From: Prevotella sp.
GTDB taxonomy: Bacteria > Bacteroidota > Bacteroidia > Bacteroidales > Dysgonomonadaceae
DNA length: 64,000 nucleotides
Assembly: GCA_031285625.1 (NCBI GenBank)
Contig: JAITVV010000071.1
Span: forward strand, 47,776-111,775
Reading direction: 5' to 3'
The notes under the pieces are model-generated. The model saw nothing but the letters and a program-made list of their open reading frames with translations, was not told the DNA's origin and did not search any database. Shown here one piece after another: positions 35,263 to 44,589 of this stretch. Made by a program: the position numbers and the translations under genes. Each line of letters starts with the position of its first letter. Within the stretch, counting starts at the first letter, position 1.

Positions 35263-35973
35263 ATGAAGTACCTGACGACACTAGCTTTAGCAGTACTGGC
35301 ATTTTTTGGCTGTAACAAAAAAACTGACTCATCCGGCGATAGCGAATGGATAAACAAAAAAAATCTGACTATGAATGAAATTATAGAACATGTTATGTCA
35401 GATATCGAAAAGGCCGAGTCGTTTAAATATACTTCTGCAAACAGCACTAATGTAAATTTTTATGGAGGACAGAAGACCAATACATTTCTGCTCGACAAAA
35501 AAGGAAATGCTTTTTCAAGCAGGAACCGCGAACAAAATTTCCGGATAGACGGGAAAATGTATACCCGCAAAACAGGCCTCAAAGAAGAAGGGCTTGTAGC
35601 CACAGTAATATCAGATGTACTGGATAAATCCATTCTGGACGAAACATACTTTGAAAGAAATATACCTTATGTGAAACAAAATGGGGTTGTAAATGTAAAA
35701 ATGCTGAAAAAATGCCGTATAACGACTTCTGTCTCAGGAAATACACTCACCATAAAAACTACAGACTTTGATAAAATAGATGCTAAAGACACCAACTTGC
35801 TGACAGATATAACAATTACATATACCCCTAATAAAGAAGTTATCCACAAGGGCACATATCTAAAAGACGGCAAAACCATTATCACTACTTATTCTTTCTA
35901 TATCAATCCCGATGAAGAAGTCAAGTTACCTAAGTTGATGAAGCTGGGAGAAATATTATCTCCTGTAGAATAA
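35263..35973 (+). CDS. Lipoprotein of unknown function, 236 aa
   Basis: Lipobox AFFGC with Cys17. The mature protein alternates beta strands (FKYTSANSTNVNFYGG, DKKGNAFSSRN, TLTIKTTDFD), a pattern like LolA/LppX-type or DUF-type folds in periplasmic lipoproteins, but I cannot place it in a family. It starts only 20 bases after the glnS terminator, leaving no room for a separate promoter, so it may depend on partial read-through. It converges with the AsmA-like gene 16 bases beyond its stop. Confidence 0.65.
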   Translation: MKYLTTLALAVLAFFGCNKKTDSSGDSEWINKKNLTMNEIIEHVMSDIEKAESFKYTSANSTNVNFYGGQKTNTFLLDKKGNAFSSRNREQNFRIDGKMYTRKTGLKEEGLVATVISDVLDKSILDETYFERNIPYVKQNGVVNVKMLKKCRITTSVSGNTLTIKTTDFDKIDAKDTNLLTDITITYTPNKEVIHKGTYLKDGKTIITTYSFYINPDEEVKLPKLMKLGEILSPVE

Positions 35974-35989
35974 GCAAATATTATAATAA

Positions 35990-38900
35990 CTACTTTTCGG
36001 TTTTTTCTTTTTCATCATTCTTCTTTCCTGTAAAGAAGTTCTTTACCTTCGAGAAGAATCCGGCTACTTTCTTGACAAAGTTTTGTTTTCCTTGTGATAC
36101 TCCGACTGATTCAACTACAGCCGGTTGAAGAATTTGCCAAAAATAATTGAATGTAGAGTGATATGGATCACGATCAATAGTTATATGGGCTTCTCTTGGT
36201 TTCGATTTTTCATTATTCGGATTATTACTTCTCACCATCATATTTGCCAGGCGTGATAAGAATTTATTCGGTTCTTCATTTTCCGCATCTTTTACGACCA
36301 ATAGTTTCAAATCATTGTATAGGAACTGCATATCGGCTGTAGCTCCTGTGCTTGAAGCCTCAGTCCTAAAATCAAAATTCTGCAACATACCACTTTTCAG
36401 TTCAGCCTTAGCGAGAGGAAGAAAGATGTCATTCAGATTTTTCAGATCAAATTGCTTCATGTTAGCTTCCAGAACAAAACAGTCATAATCCGGACTGACC
36501 GGAATATCCCATCTGGCTGTAAATTTTCCTCCCATAAACTTCCCATCCGCATCTAGTCGTATAAATTGATCGGGATATGAAGCTATATTAGTTAGTCCGG
36601 TTAGTTTTCCATTCATATTGTCAAAATAGATCTTCCCGGCAATCGTACCTTTCTTCGGTAATTCTTCATATAATACCGAAAAATTATATACATCAGCAGT
36701 ATCTATATCTAACTTAACCGGGAGTTGTTGTATCTTCTCATATATCAAAGGCATTATATTATGCTGAATCTCTATCTGTTGATTTTTGAAATTCTGAAGA
36801 ACCACATCTTTTACAATAAGATTCTTGGCCTTTACACTATTATCAGAAAAATATGCCGGAAAATCCAATCCCGAGAGAGCTATATCCCCCACAGTTACAT
36901 CAAACCAATCTTTGTGTTTTGGATGCTTATATGCAAATTCAAGTTTTGGATAAGATGACTTCATTCTTATATCTGAGATTTCCGCTTTCTTTTTCTTCTT
37001 GTCAATATCTATACTCCCTATTCCCAAAGTATAGAATCCGTCCATGATAGGGAAATAAAGATCTTTTGTGTTGAAGCGAATATCCGCCATATCAAATTTC
37101 CGTTCATCAGTATTGAATGCTAAGCCATCAATATCCAGGTTTGTCTGGTTTACAGTCTGGTCTACTTTCTTACCATTCTGTGTATAATTGATATTGGCGT
37201 TTGTGATATTAAACTCTTTGATGTCTGCCTGATTTACAAAAGGCTTAATAACTTCATAGAAGTCTTTTGAAGAACCGGAACCTTTCTTAACTGAATCTCC
37301 GGGTATACCTTTCTTATCAATATCTAAGTAAGGTTCATTTATATTAATAGCAGCGAGGTCGAATAGTGATTTCCCATTCTGAACACTCCATTTTAACCCG
37401 GAAAAATCAAAGTTCTGCATACTGAAACGAACGCTTTCATCGGGTTGTTTCATATTGAGACGAGTATCTGAAATAGAAAATTTGCCAATGCCCACATTAT
37501 CACCAAAGAATGATAAACTCATATTCTCAGATTGACTCTTATCTTTCTGGGGTGTCTCATTATTAGCATATTCGATCTGAGGAGATCGCAGAATGAACTC
37601 ACCTATCTGGAATTGTTTATTTATTTTCCAGTTTATAGCCTTTAAACTTAATGTATCCAACCTTGCCTGTAAGCTAGTCTCTCTATCAACATACCCGGCA
37701 TCTATGTTGGTAATATTTACATTATTTACAAAAAGGCCTTTTACCAGTGATAATATATCCTTATCGGAAGAATTCCCTTTTTTGTTTTTTTCTGAATCTC
37801 TCACTTTTGTAATTTTTATTTGAGGCGATTCTATCGAGAAAGATTTAAATGCGACATTCTTATTTTTAATGTAAGTTTCATTATTGAATCCTGATATATT
37901 GATAAATGGAGAACTAAAATCTATATAACTGTCAGGAGCTTTAGCCCAAGTCTCTGTTTGTGGTGTAAGCTTCAGGCCTGCCAGTGTTATTCTTCCGGAA
38001 AGAGTAGAAATATCAGCTTTTTTTATCTGTAAACGATAGTCTTTACTGAGGATAAGATTATCAAAATTACGGAAAGACAGTCCAATATCATTATAAGTAA
38101 ATAGGTAGGGCGAACTGCTTCGGGTCTGATCGTTGATTAAGAATTCAGAAGCATAGAAATTGAGGTTATGCACCTGATATGTATCATTATTATTTCTGTC
38201 GTGATAAATTATATTGGCATCCTTCAGGTTGATCTTTTTAACTGACAGAAAGTCGGAATAGGGCTTAAAATTATCCAAAAAATCCTCTGTGGATTCCAGA
38301 TCTTGTTTTGCAGCGGTATTTTGTTTTTTATCAGCTATTTTAAAGTACTCTATATTAGCTGAGTCTACTTTTATTTGTTCTGCAGAGACTCCCATATTAT
38401 AGTCCAGACCATCTACTCTGATCAACTTTATGCTTCCCCGCACGTAATCCTTTTTTGTATTTGTGGACAGTGGTTTTATCTTGATATCAGACAAAGAAAA
38501 ATCATGATCCATTGTATTCAAATATAAGCGTCCAATGTTTATATCTGAGTTATTACTGTTTTGTAAGCCATTTATATTAGTACTGGTAATTGTAAAATTA
38601 TCAACATACCAAAACTTCTTTTCCCGTTCGGATAAAGGATCTACTAAGAATTTATTGGCATGAAAATCAAATTGTTCGAGCGAGTAGGTATCTGTATATC
38701 CACCTTGTGTTATGGCATAGCTGAATTTTGTTTTTTCTATTCCAACTTTATTGATCGCAATAGTATGTAAAATAGGAGATATAATACTATACAAAGACCA
38801 TGTTTGAACTACAGAATCCTTCTTCTGGGTAGTAACTACAGAATCTGATTTTACACTGTAGTACTGAATATCTGTAGAGGATATATCAAAAGTGCGTGCA

Positions 38901-39811
38901 TCCAGATAGTTTAATCCGTTATCTCTTTTAAATCCGATACCATTAACTGCTACGGATTGTATATTCGCTTTTAAGTATCCTCCCTGCTTGGTTGTCCTTC
39001 CCTCCCAATATTCATCTATCGGGTGAATACTTACACCTTCTATTTTTATGATAGAATCGATAGTACTTAATTGTATATTATTGGTGGTTAGTATTACCTG
39101 ATCGCTATAAAGGAGTGATTGAGGTTTACTAGCTGAAAACTCGAAATTATCTGCATATAATAATTTACCCGATTCTGAAGAATTTTCGTCCAATCTAAAA
39201 TTATATGCTTGAAAGTTAGCTTCCTGCAGGGCATAAATAACAGGTGAATCCTGATCTAATACCTTGTATGAAATATTGGCATTATTTAAGCTTATCCTAT
39301 TTACCGTCAATAGATTTATATAAGGAGATACAGTTTGGTATAACGTTTTTAATTCATGGTTTGCATGCTCTTCTTTAAGGGTATCTGTGGAAAGAGTAGG
39401 TTCAAATATTTTTATATTGGGGGAATTAATTTCGAAAAGGCTGAAATTTAATTTCTTATAATCTCTTTGCCAAGTAAGGTTTATCCCTTTAAAATGAATT
39501 CTTCCGATATGAATATCATAATATATATTAGGGAGACTATCCCCTTCCTTCCACTGATGAAAGGTAACAGAATCAGGTACCAATTTAAGACCCTCTATTG
39601 CAAGTTCTCCGGAGAATAAACCAATAGAAAGATGGTCAAATGAAAAACGGTAGAATCCGTCTGTAGCATTGTATACAACTTTACTAAGCTCTTTATTCAG
39701 TTTATCCTGAAGCCTGTATGTCATATACCAGTTAATAAAAAAGCCACCTATTACAAGAATTGTTAATGTAATAAGTGAAATCTTTATTATTTTTCGTCCT
39801 CCTTTAGTCAT
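35990..39811 (-). CDS. Giant AsmA-like membrane-anchored protein, 1273 aa
   Basis: ATG at 39811 (an in-frame TTG lies one codon earlier) gives a basic tail, one transmembrane helix (about 11-32) and over 1,200 extracytoplasmic residues. These repeat a beta pattern in which lines such as VNRISLNNANISYKV, VKKINLKDANIIYHD and VNNVNITNIDAGYVD recur. That is typical of AsmA/TamB/DUF748-type proteins that form long hydrophobic grooves and help move phospholipids or outer-membrane components across the periplasm. The C-terminus is strongly lysine-rich. It is a single gene with coaBC upstream on the same strand. Family is likely; exact role is unknown. Confidence 0.7.
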   Translation of the reverse strand: MTKGGRKIIKISLITLTILVIGGFFINWYMTYRLQDKLNKELSKVVYNATDGFYRFSFDHLSIGLFSGELAIEGLKLVPDSVTFHQWKEGDSLPNIYYDIHIGRIHFKGINLTWQRDYKKLNFSLFEINSPNIKIFEPTLSTDTLKEEHANHELKTLYQTVSPYINLLTVNRISLNNANISYKVLDQDSPVIYALQEANFQAYNFRLDENSSESGKLLYADNFEFSASKPQSLLYSDQVILTTNNIQLSTIDSIIKIEGVSIHPIDEYWEGRTTKQGGYLKANIQSVAVNGIGFKRDNGLNYLDARTFDISSTDIQYYSVKSDSVVTTQKKDSVVQTWSLYSIISPILHTIAINKVGIEKTKFSYAITQGGYTDTYSLEQFDFHANKFLVDPLSEREKKFWYVDNFTITSTNINGLQNSNNSDINIGRLYLNTMDHDFSLSDIKIKPLSTNTKKDYVRGSIKLIRVDGLDYNMGVSAEQIKVDSANIEYFKIADKKQNTAAKQDLESTEDFLDNFKPYSDFLSVKKINLKDANIIYHDRNNNDTYQVHNLNFYASEFLINDQTRSSSPYLFTYNDIGLSFRNFDNLILSKDYRLQIKKADISTLSGRITLAGLKLTPQTETWAKAPDSYIDFSSPFINISGFNNETYIKNKNVAFKSFSIESPQIKITKVRDSEKNKKGNSSDKDILSLVKGLFVNNVNITNIDAGYVDRETSLQARLDTLSLKAINWKINKQFQIGEFILRSPQIEYANNETPQKDKSQSENMSLSFFGDNVGIGKFSISDTRLNMKQPDESVRFSMQNFDFSGLKWSVQNGKSLFDLAAININEPYLDIDKKGIPGDSVKKGSGSSKDFYEVIKPFVNQADIKEFNITNANINYTQNGKKVDQTVNQTNLDIDGLAFNTDERKFDMADIRFNTKDLYFPIMDGFYTLGIGSIDIDKKKKKAEISDIRMKSSYPKLEFAYKHPKHKDWFDVTVGDIALSGLDFPAYFSDNSVKAKNLIVKDVVLQNFKNQQIEIQHNIMPLIYEKIQQLPVKLDIDTADVYNFSVLYEELPKKGTIAGKIYFDNMNGKLTGLTNIASYPDQFIRLDADGKFMGGKFTARWDIPVSPDYDCFVLEANMKQFDLKNLNDIFLPLAKAELKSGMLQNFDFRTEASSTGATADMQFLYNDLKLLVVKDAENEEPNKFLSRLANMMVRSNNPNNEKSKPREAHITIDRDPYHSTFNYFWQILQPAVVESVGVSQGKQNFVKKVAGFFSKVKNFFTGKKNDEKEKTEK

Positions 39812-39897
39812 CAAACAAAGTTAGTTTTGTTTCGTGCATTTATTTAGTTAACAAATTTTGAAACAATTTGTTTGCTTCTGACTATCAGACTAGAAGT

Positions 39898-41091
39898 TTA
39901 TCCTAACGTTTCATCGATAATATCGGATGCAACTTCTTTTTTTGATTTCAGGGCGAAGTCTTTTCGCTCACCATTTTTATTCAGGATGGCTATCTTATTG
40001 GTATCGTACTTAAAACCCGCTCCGGCATCATTTAACGAATTAAGTACGATGAAATCGAGATTTTTCTTAACAATCTTTTTCAGAGCATTTGTCTCCTCAT
40101 CATTTGTTTCCAATGCAAAACCGATAAGGGTCTGATTTGCCCTTTTCATTTTGCCAAGTGAAGCTGCAATATCTTTATTGGGAACAAGGGAGATGGTAAA
40201 AAGGTCTTCCCCTCTTTTTACTTTTTCGGCATATTGTTCCGAAGGACGAAAATCTGCAACGGCAGCGCACAAAATTGCTGCATCCATCGAGGAAAACTCT
40301 TTAACGGAGGCATTATACATTTCCTCTGCAGACTCCACATCTATCCTTGTTATATTGGGATGATTAACTTTTAATGAGACAGGACCGGCAACAAGAGTTA
40401 CTTCAGCTCCACGACGGGCACATTCTTCGGCGAGAGCAAACCCCATCTTTCCGGAAGAATAATTGCCGATAAAACGAACAGGATCTATTTTTTCATACGT
40501 AGGTCCCGCCGTTATCAGTATTTTTTTTTTTGATAAGGCTTCTCCCTTTGCAAAGAAATCTTCTACAATGGTCAGTATTTTTTCCGGTTCTTCCATGCGT
40601 CCTTTACCTATAAGGTGGCTTGCCAGTTCTCCGGCGGCCGGTTCAATTATAATATTCCCGTACAAGCGAAGTATTTCCAGATTGCGAACAGTAGCGGGAT
40701 GAGCAAACATATCCAGGTCCATAGCCGGAGCTATCATAACAGGCGCTTTCATCGACATATATGTTGTGATGAGCATGTTGTCAGCCACACCATTTGCCAT
40801 TTTCCCTAATGTAGAAGCGGTAGCCGGAGCTATCAGCATCAGATCAGCCCATTGTCCCAGATCTACATGGCTATGCCATGTTCCGTCATTCGCAGTGAAA
40901 AACTCACTCACTACAGGCTTTCCTGTCAGAGCAGATAAGGTAACAGGGGTAATAAACTCTTTCCCGGCAGGAGTAATAACAATCTGCACCTCTGCACCAG
41001 CCTTTATTAGCAGACGTGCAAGCGATGCTGCTTTATAAGCAGCAATACTACCGGTGATACCTAGTACTATATGTTTATCTTTTAGTGTCAT
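39898..41091 (-). CDS. coaBC: Bifunctional phosphopantothenoylcysteine decarboxylase / phosphopantothenate-cysteine ligase
   Basis: 397 residues. The CoaC half (1 to about 185) has GITGSIAAYKAASLARLL, the flavin-binding histidine region WHSHVDLGQWADLM and APAMDLDM. The CoaB half starts at KKILITAGPTYEKIDPVRFIGN, includes NYSSGKMGFALAE, AAVADF and NKDI, and ends with an NDAGAGF region. It converts 4'-phosphopantothenate to 4'-phosphopantetheine in coenzyme A synthesis. A near-perfect promoter lies 17 bases upstream of the start codon. Confidence 0.95.
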   Translation of the reverse strand: MTLKDKHIVLGITGSIAAYKAASLARLLIKAGAEVQIVITPAGKEFITPVTLSALTGKPVVSEFFTANDGTWHSHVDLGQWADLMLIAPATASTLGKMANGVADNMLITTYMSMKAPVMIAPAMDLDMFAHPATVRNLEILRLYGNIIIEPAAGELASHLIGKGRMEEPEKILTIVEDFFAKGEALSKKKILITAGPTYEKIDPVRFIGNYSSGKMGFALAEECARRGAEVTLVAGPVSLKVNHPNITRIDVESAEEMYNASVKEFSSMDAAILCAAVADFRPSEQYAEKVKRGEDLFTISLVPNKDIAASLGKMKRANQTLIGFALETNDEETNALKKIVKKNLDFIVLNSLNDAGAGFKYDTNKIAILNKNGERKDFALKSKKEVASDIIDETLG

Positions 41092-41107
41092 AAGTTCATA
41101 TTTTAAA

Positions 41108-41138
41108 CAAAGATATATGCATCCTGTATCTAATCAAA
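41108..41138 (-). promoter_or_regulatory. coaBC promoter
   Basis: Read on the minus strand: TTTG (41138-41135), 19 bases, TATCTTTG (41115-41108). Both boxes match the Bacteroidetes primary sigma consensus, and the predicted start is about 12 bases before the ATG. Confidence 0.7.
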
Positions 41139-41223
41139 ACATATTTGGCATAAACAATATTAAATATTTACTTTAAGTAATTGACCAGATAAAAAAGCAA
41201 TTGATATACAATTATTTATGCTG

Positions 41224-41274
41224 AAAAAGTAACAAAAGTAACACATTAAATGAACTTTTTTATTGTTACTTTTT
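41224..41274. promoter_or_regulatory. Tandem GTYACTTTT-type element between coaBC and the lyase gene
   Basis: On the minus strand two GTTACTTTT units stand in tandem (41225-41242), with an inverted GTTACTTTTT at 41265-41274. The outer arms 41224-41235 and 41263-41274 form a perfect 12-bp dyad. The layout is the same as at 32221-32270. It lies 110 bases upstream of the coaBC promoter and about 200 bases before the lyase gene. Confidence 0.45.
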
Positions 41275-41405
41275 ACATTTCATTTTGTATTTATAGCTTC
41301 TATAAGACAAATTTAATTCTTATTTAACAAATAATGCCAATTATTTCAAAATGAAACAAAACTACTAACTTGATGTGTCAATTGCTATAAAATAGCCTAT
41401 TTACG

Positions 41406-41448
41406 TTGCACATTGAAAATTTATTTATAAATTGCACACCTGAAATTT
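41406..41448 (+). repeat. Imperfect 17-bp direct repeat before the lyase gene
   Basis: TTGCACATTGAAAATTT (41406-41422) and TTGCACACCTGAAATTT (41432-41448) are 26 bases apart, start to start, and end 23 bases before the ATG. The spacing and place would suit an operator or leader structure. Confidence 0.4.
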
Positions 41449-41471
41449 TAACATTACTATAAACTAATATC

Positions 41472-42932
41472 ATGTCAGAAAATTCTTCAAAAATCAAGTT
41501 TTACAGTGGAGAAGATATTCCATTGGAGTTACACAAAGTTCGTGTTGTTCAAAAATTACATTTAGTTCCTATCGAACGTCGTTTAGAAGCACTATATGAA
41601 GCAGGATTTAACACCTTCAGGCTCGATACCAAAGATGTATTCCTGGATATGCTTACCGACAGCGGTACCAATGCATTAAGTGACCGGCAGATGGGGGCAA
41701 TGATGATTGCAGATGATGCTTATGCAGGCTCACAAAGCTTTGTACGCTACCAAAAAGCCGTTGAAGAAGTTCTGGGTAAAAAATATTTGTTGCCTGTTCA
41801 TCAAGGTCGTGCTGCAGAAAATATTATATCCAATGCATATATCCGTAAAGGTAGCATTGTACCGATGAACTATCACTTTACTACTGCGATGGCACATATT
41901 ACACAATATGGCGGTAAAATCGAAGAATTACTTTATGACGAAGCTTATGTGATAAATAGCAAGCACCCTTTCAAAGGGAATATGAATCTGGAAAAACTGG
42001 AAAAATGCATTAACAAACATGGTGCGGCAAACATTCCTTATATCCGGATGGAAGCCTCTACTAACCTGATAGGCGGACAACCCTTCTCTATCGAAAATTT
42101 TAGAGGGGTACGTGCTATTGCCGATAAATACAAGATTCGCCTGGTATTGGATGCAAGTCTATTGGGTGAGAATGCATGGCTGGTTAAGCAGCGTGAAGAA
42201 GAATTTAAAGACAGCAGCATGGCCGAAATTATTTTAACAATGACTGGCCTGGCTGATTTAGTTTATTTCTCTGCCCGCAAACTAAGTTCGTCTCGTGGCG
42301 GAGGCATTTGTACAAATGATTATGCCATTATGAAAGAGCTGGAACCACTTGTGCCTCTTTTCGAAGGTTTCCTTACATATGGAGGTATGTCGGTTCGTGA
42401 AATTGAAGCTATAGCAGTTGGATTGTATGAAACACTCGACGAAGGGATGATTTGCCAAAGTCCCCAATTTATCGAATATCTGGTCAATTCTTTAGATAAG
42501 AAAGGTGTTCCTATGGTTACTCCGGCAGGAGTCTTGGGTGCACATGTAAATGCAATGGAAGTTTGTGCGCATATTCCGCAATCCGAATATCCTGCAGGTG
42601 CTTTAGCCGCCGCATTCTTCCTTATTTCAGGTATTCGTGGAATGGAAAGAGGATCGGTTTCAAATCAGCGTGATGAATACGGAAATGAAACATATGCGGA
42701 TATGGAGTTGCTTCGGTTGGCTGTTCCGCGCCGTGTATTTACACTGTCGCAAATTAAGTATGTAGAGGACCGTATGACATGGTTATACGATAACCGCAAC
42801 CTGATAGGCGGGCTCAAGTTTGTATACGAACCACCTGTACTCCGTTTCTTTATGGGAGGATTGGAACCTATCAATGACTGGCCACAACAACTAATGGCCA
42901 AATTCAGGGAAGATTTTGGAGATAGTCTGTAA
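41472..42932 (+). CDS. Tryptophanase / tyrosine phenol-lyase family PLP enzyme
   Basis: 486 residues of the beta-eliminating lyase family. LTDSGTNALSDRQ, DDAYAGS (Tyr84), HQGRAAENI and GGQPFS are shared with TnaA and tyrosine phenol-lyase (TPL). Lys270 in FSARK aligns with the PLP lysine. Two positions that separate the enzymes are of TPL type: Thr137 in FTTAMAH (Asp in tryptophanase) and Arg393 in GMERG (VEIG in tryptophanase). However, the usual KKD is RKL here, and the conserved arginine after the PLP aspartate (DATR/DSAR) is Leu230 in LDASL. It may be a TPL, a tryptophanase or a divergent lyase; general annotation would be tryptophanase. It is a single gene facing thrC. Confidence 0.8.
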   Translation: MSENSSKIKFYSGEDIPLELHKVRVVQKLHLVPIERRLEALYEAGFNTFRLDTKDVFLDMLTDSGTNALSDRQMGAMMIADDAYAGSQSFVRYQKAVEEVLGKKYLLPVHQGRAAENIISNAYIRKGSIVPMNYHFTTAMAHITQYGGKIEELLYDEAYVINSKHPFKGNMNLEKLEKCINKHGAANIPYIRMEASTNLIGGQPFSIENFRGVRAIADKYKIRLVLDASLLGENAWLVKQREEEFKDSSMAEIILTMTGLADLVYFSARKLSSSRGGGICTNDYAIMKELEPLVPLFEGFLTYGGMSVREIEAIAVGLYETLDEGMICQSPQFIEYLVNSLDKKGVPMVTPAGVLGAHVNAMEVCAHIPQSEYPAGALAAAFFLISGIRGMERGSVSNQRDEYGNETYADMELLRLAVPRRVFTLSQIKYVEDRMTWLYDNRNLIGGLKFVYEPPVLRFFMGGLEPINDWPQQLMAKFREDFGDSL

Positions 42933-42950
42933 TCAAGACTTTATAACTTG

Positions 42951-43098
42951 GAGGGTGTCAAAAGTAAAACTGCACTATCAAAGTGCGACCCTCTTTGTCA
43001 TCCTGAGTGCAACGAAGGATCTCGACCCTCCGGACATGAGATGTTTCACTTCGTTCAACATGACAAAAAGATAGCGAAAAATACTTTTGACACACCTC
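42951..43098. repeat. Dispersed-type intergenic palindromic repeat, about 148 bp
   Basis: Outer arms GAGGGTGTCAAAAGTA (42951-42966) and TACTTTTGACACACCTC (43082-43098) are inverted. Nested inside is a long imperfect hairpin whose left arm carries GTCATCCTGAGTGCAACGAA and whose right arm runs from GAGATGTTTCACTTCG to ATGACAA. A small GCAC/GTGC hairpin lies between. Sequences of this kind are common as repeats between convergent genes in Bacteroidetes. It fills the gap between the lyase gene and thrC and may also end transcription. Confidence 0.7.
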
Positions 43099-43102
43099 TT
43101 TT

Positions 43103-44401
43103 TTATTTTAATAAGAACGTTTTGAACTCTTCGAAAGCTTTACTCATGCTAAGGCTTTGTTTCTTACCTTTCATGAATGCTTCTAATTTTTCCGGTATAA
43201 CTACTTTTTCTCCTATTATAGATTCTACGGTCTCCAAAAATTTTGCAGGATGAGCAGTCTCCAGGAATACACCTGTTTCATTTGCTTGCAGCTCATCTTC
43301 CAATGCTGAATAGCCACATGCACCATGCGGATCGAGAAGGTAGCCTGTCTTTTTATATGTATCTTTCACCACTTTACGGATTGTATCATCATCGTACCAT
43401 TTTCCTGAGATATCGCTCTTTATCTTATGCAACGATTTATCATAAAGATCTAATATTCGTACAAAATTGCTCGGATCACCCACATCCATTGCATTTGCTA
43501 TTGTTTGAACAGATGGTCGCGGATTATATTTTCCGGTTTGCAGGTATTCATAGAAAATATCATTGCTGTTATTGGCAGCAATAAATCGTTTTACCGGCAA
43601 TCCCATTCGTTTGGCTATCAATCCTGCTGTTATATTACCAAAGTTGCCGCTAGGAACAGAGAAAACGACATTTTGTGCTTTTCCCTGCTTTAACAGTTGA
43701 GCATATGCATGGAAATAATAAAATGCCTGAGGCAGGAAACGGGCCACATTAATTGAATTAGCTGATGTCAGGTTCAGTTTTTTATTGAGCTCGTCATCCA
43801 GAAAGGCTGTTTTGACCAGAGCCTGACAGTCGTCAAATGTTCCATCTATCTCTATTGCAGTAATGTTCTGTCCCAGTGTGGTAAACTGGCACTCTTGGAT
43901 AGAGCTTACTTTTCCTTTCGGATATAATACATATACATGGATACCTTCAACACCCAGAAAACCATTTGCAACTGCGCTACCTGTATCTCCCGACGTGGCT
44001 ACCAGCACTTTTACATTTTTTTGGCCTTGTTTCTTAATGAAATATCCTAACAAGCGCGCCATAAAACGTCCGCCAACATCTTTGAATGCCAGAGTAGGAC
44101 CATGAAACAATTCAAGGCTGTATATATTATCAGCAACATGCACAACAGGGGTATCGAAGCTTAATGTATCATATACAATTTGTTTCAGAACATCCGTTTC
44201 AATATCTTCACCAAAGAAAGCATCAGCCACGGTATATGCTATTTCCTGAAAACTCATATCACCAATATTCTCATAAAATGATTGTGGCAATGTTTTTATA
44301 TGTTCAGGCATATAAAGGCCTCTGTCAGGTGCTAACCCTTTAACAACTGCTTCCTGCAGTTTCACATCGGCTGCTTGCTTATTTGTGCTGTAGTATTTCA
44401 T
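43103..44401 (-). CDS. thrC: Threonine synthase
   Basis: 432 residues from ATG 44401. The open frame extends to 44560, but the extra 53 residues are a hydrophobic, non-conserved leader, while MKYYSTNKQA is the usual N-terminus. PLP-lysine motif FHGPTLAFKDVGGRF, phosphate-binding SGDTGSA and VPSGNFGNITAG are typical. It converts O-phosphohomoserine to threonine, the last step after ThrA (54954-57395) and a homoserine kinase. In many Bacteroidales thrC sits beside thrA and the aPGAM gene; here it is about 10 kb away. Confidence 0.93.
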   Translation of the reverse strand: MKYYSTNKQAADVKLQEAVVKGLAPDRGLYMPEHIKTLPQSFYENIGDMSFQEIAYTVADAFFGEDIETDVLKQIVYDTLSFDTPVVHVADNIYSLELFHGPTLAFKDVGGRFMARLLGYFIKKQGQKNVKVLVATSGDTGSAVANGFLGVEGIHVYVLYPKGKVSSIQECQFTTLGQNITAIEIDGTFDDCQALVKTAFLDDELNKKLNLTSANSINVARFLPQAFYYFHAYAQLLKQGKAQNVVFSVPSGNFGNITAGLIAKRMGLPVKRFIAANNSNDIFYEYLQTGKYNPRPSVQTIANAMDVGDPSNFVRILDLYDKSLHKIKSDISGKWYDDDTIRKVVKDTYKKTGYLLDPHGACGYSALEDELQANETGVFLETAHPAKFLETVESIIGEKVVIPEKLEAFMKGKKQSLSMSKAFEEFKTFLLK

Positions 44402-44589
44402 ATACGAATAATTATTGGATGGCGAAAATAATAAAATGACAACAATAAACCAACAGAATAGATTTTTATTTAATATTATGGATAATAATAAATCAAATTG
44501 TTCCTGTTTTATTATTCTTCTTTTACATGGAAGAAAAATCAAGTAAAAAGAGTTTAACAAATCAGTATATACTTGTTTTTATAAGCATC

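Noticed and set aside
36725-37047. Plus-strand frames inside the AsmA-like gene
   Set aside because: They are shadows of the large minus-strand gene, with biased composition and no upstream signals.
42951-43098. Insertion sequence between the lyase gene and thrC
   Set aside because: No transposase frame and only about 148 bp; treated as a palindromic repeat.
44402-44560. Extended N-terminus of threonine synthase
   Set aside because: The 53 extra residues are hydrophobic and unlike the family; MKYYSTN at 44401 is the normal start.
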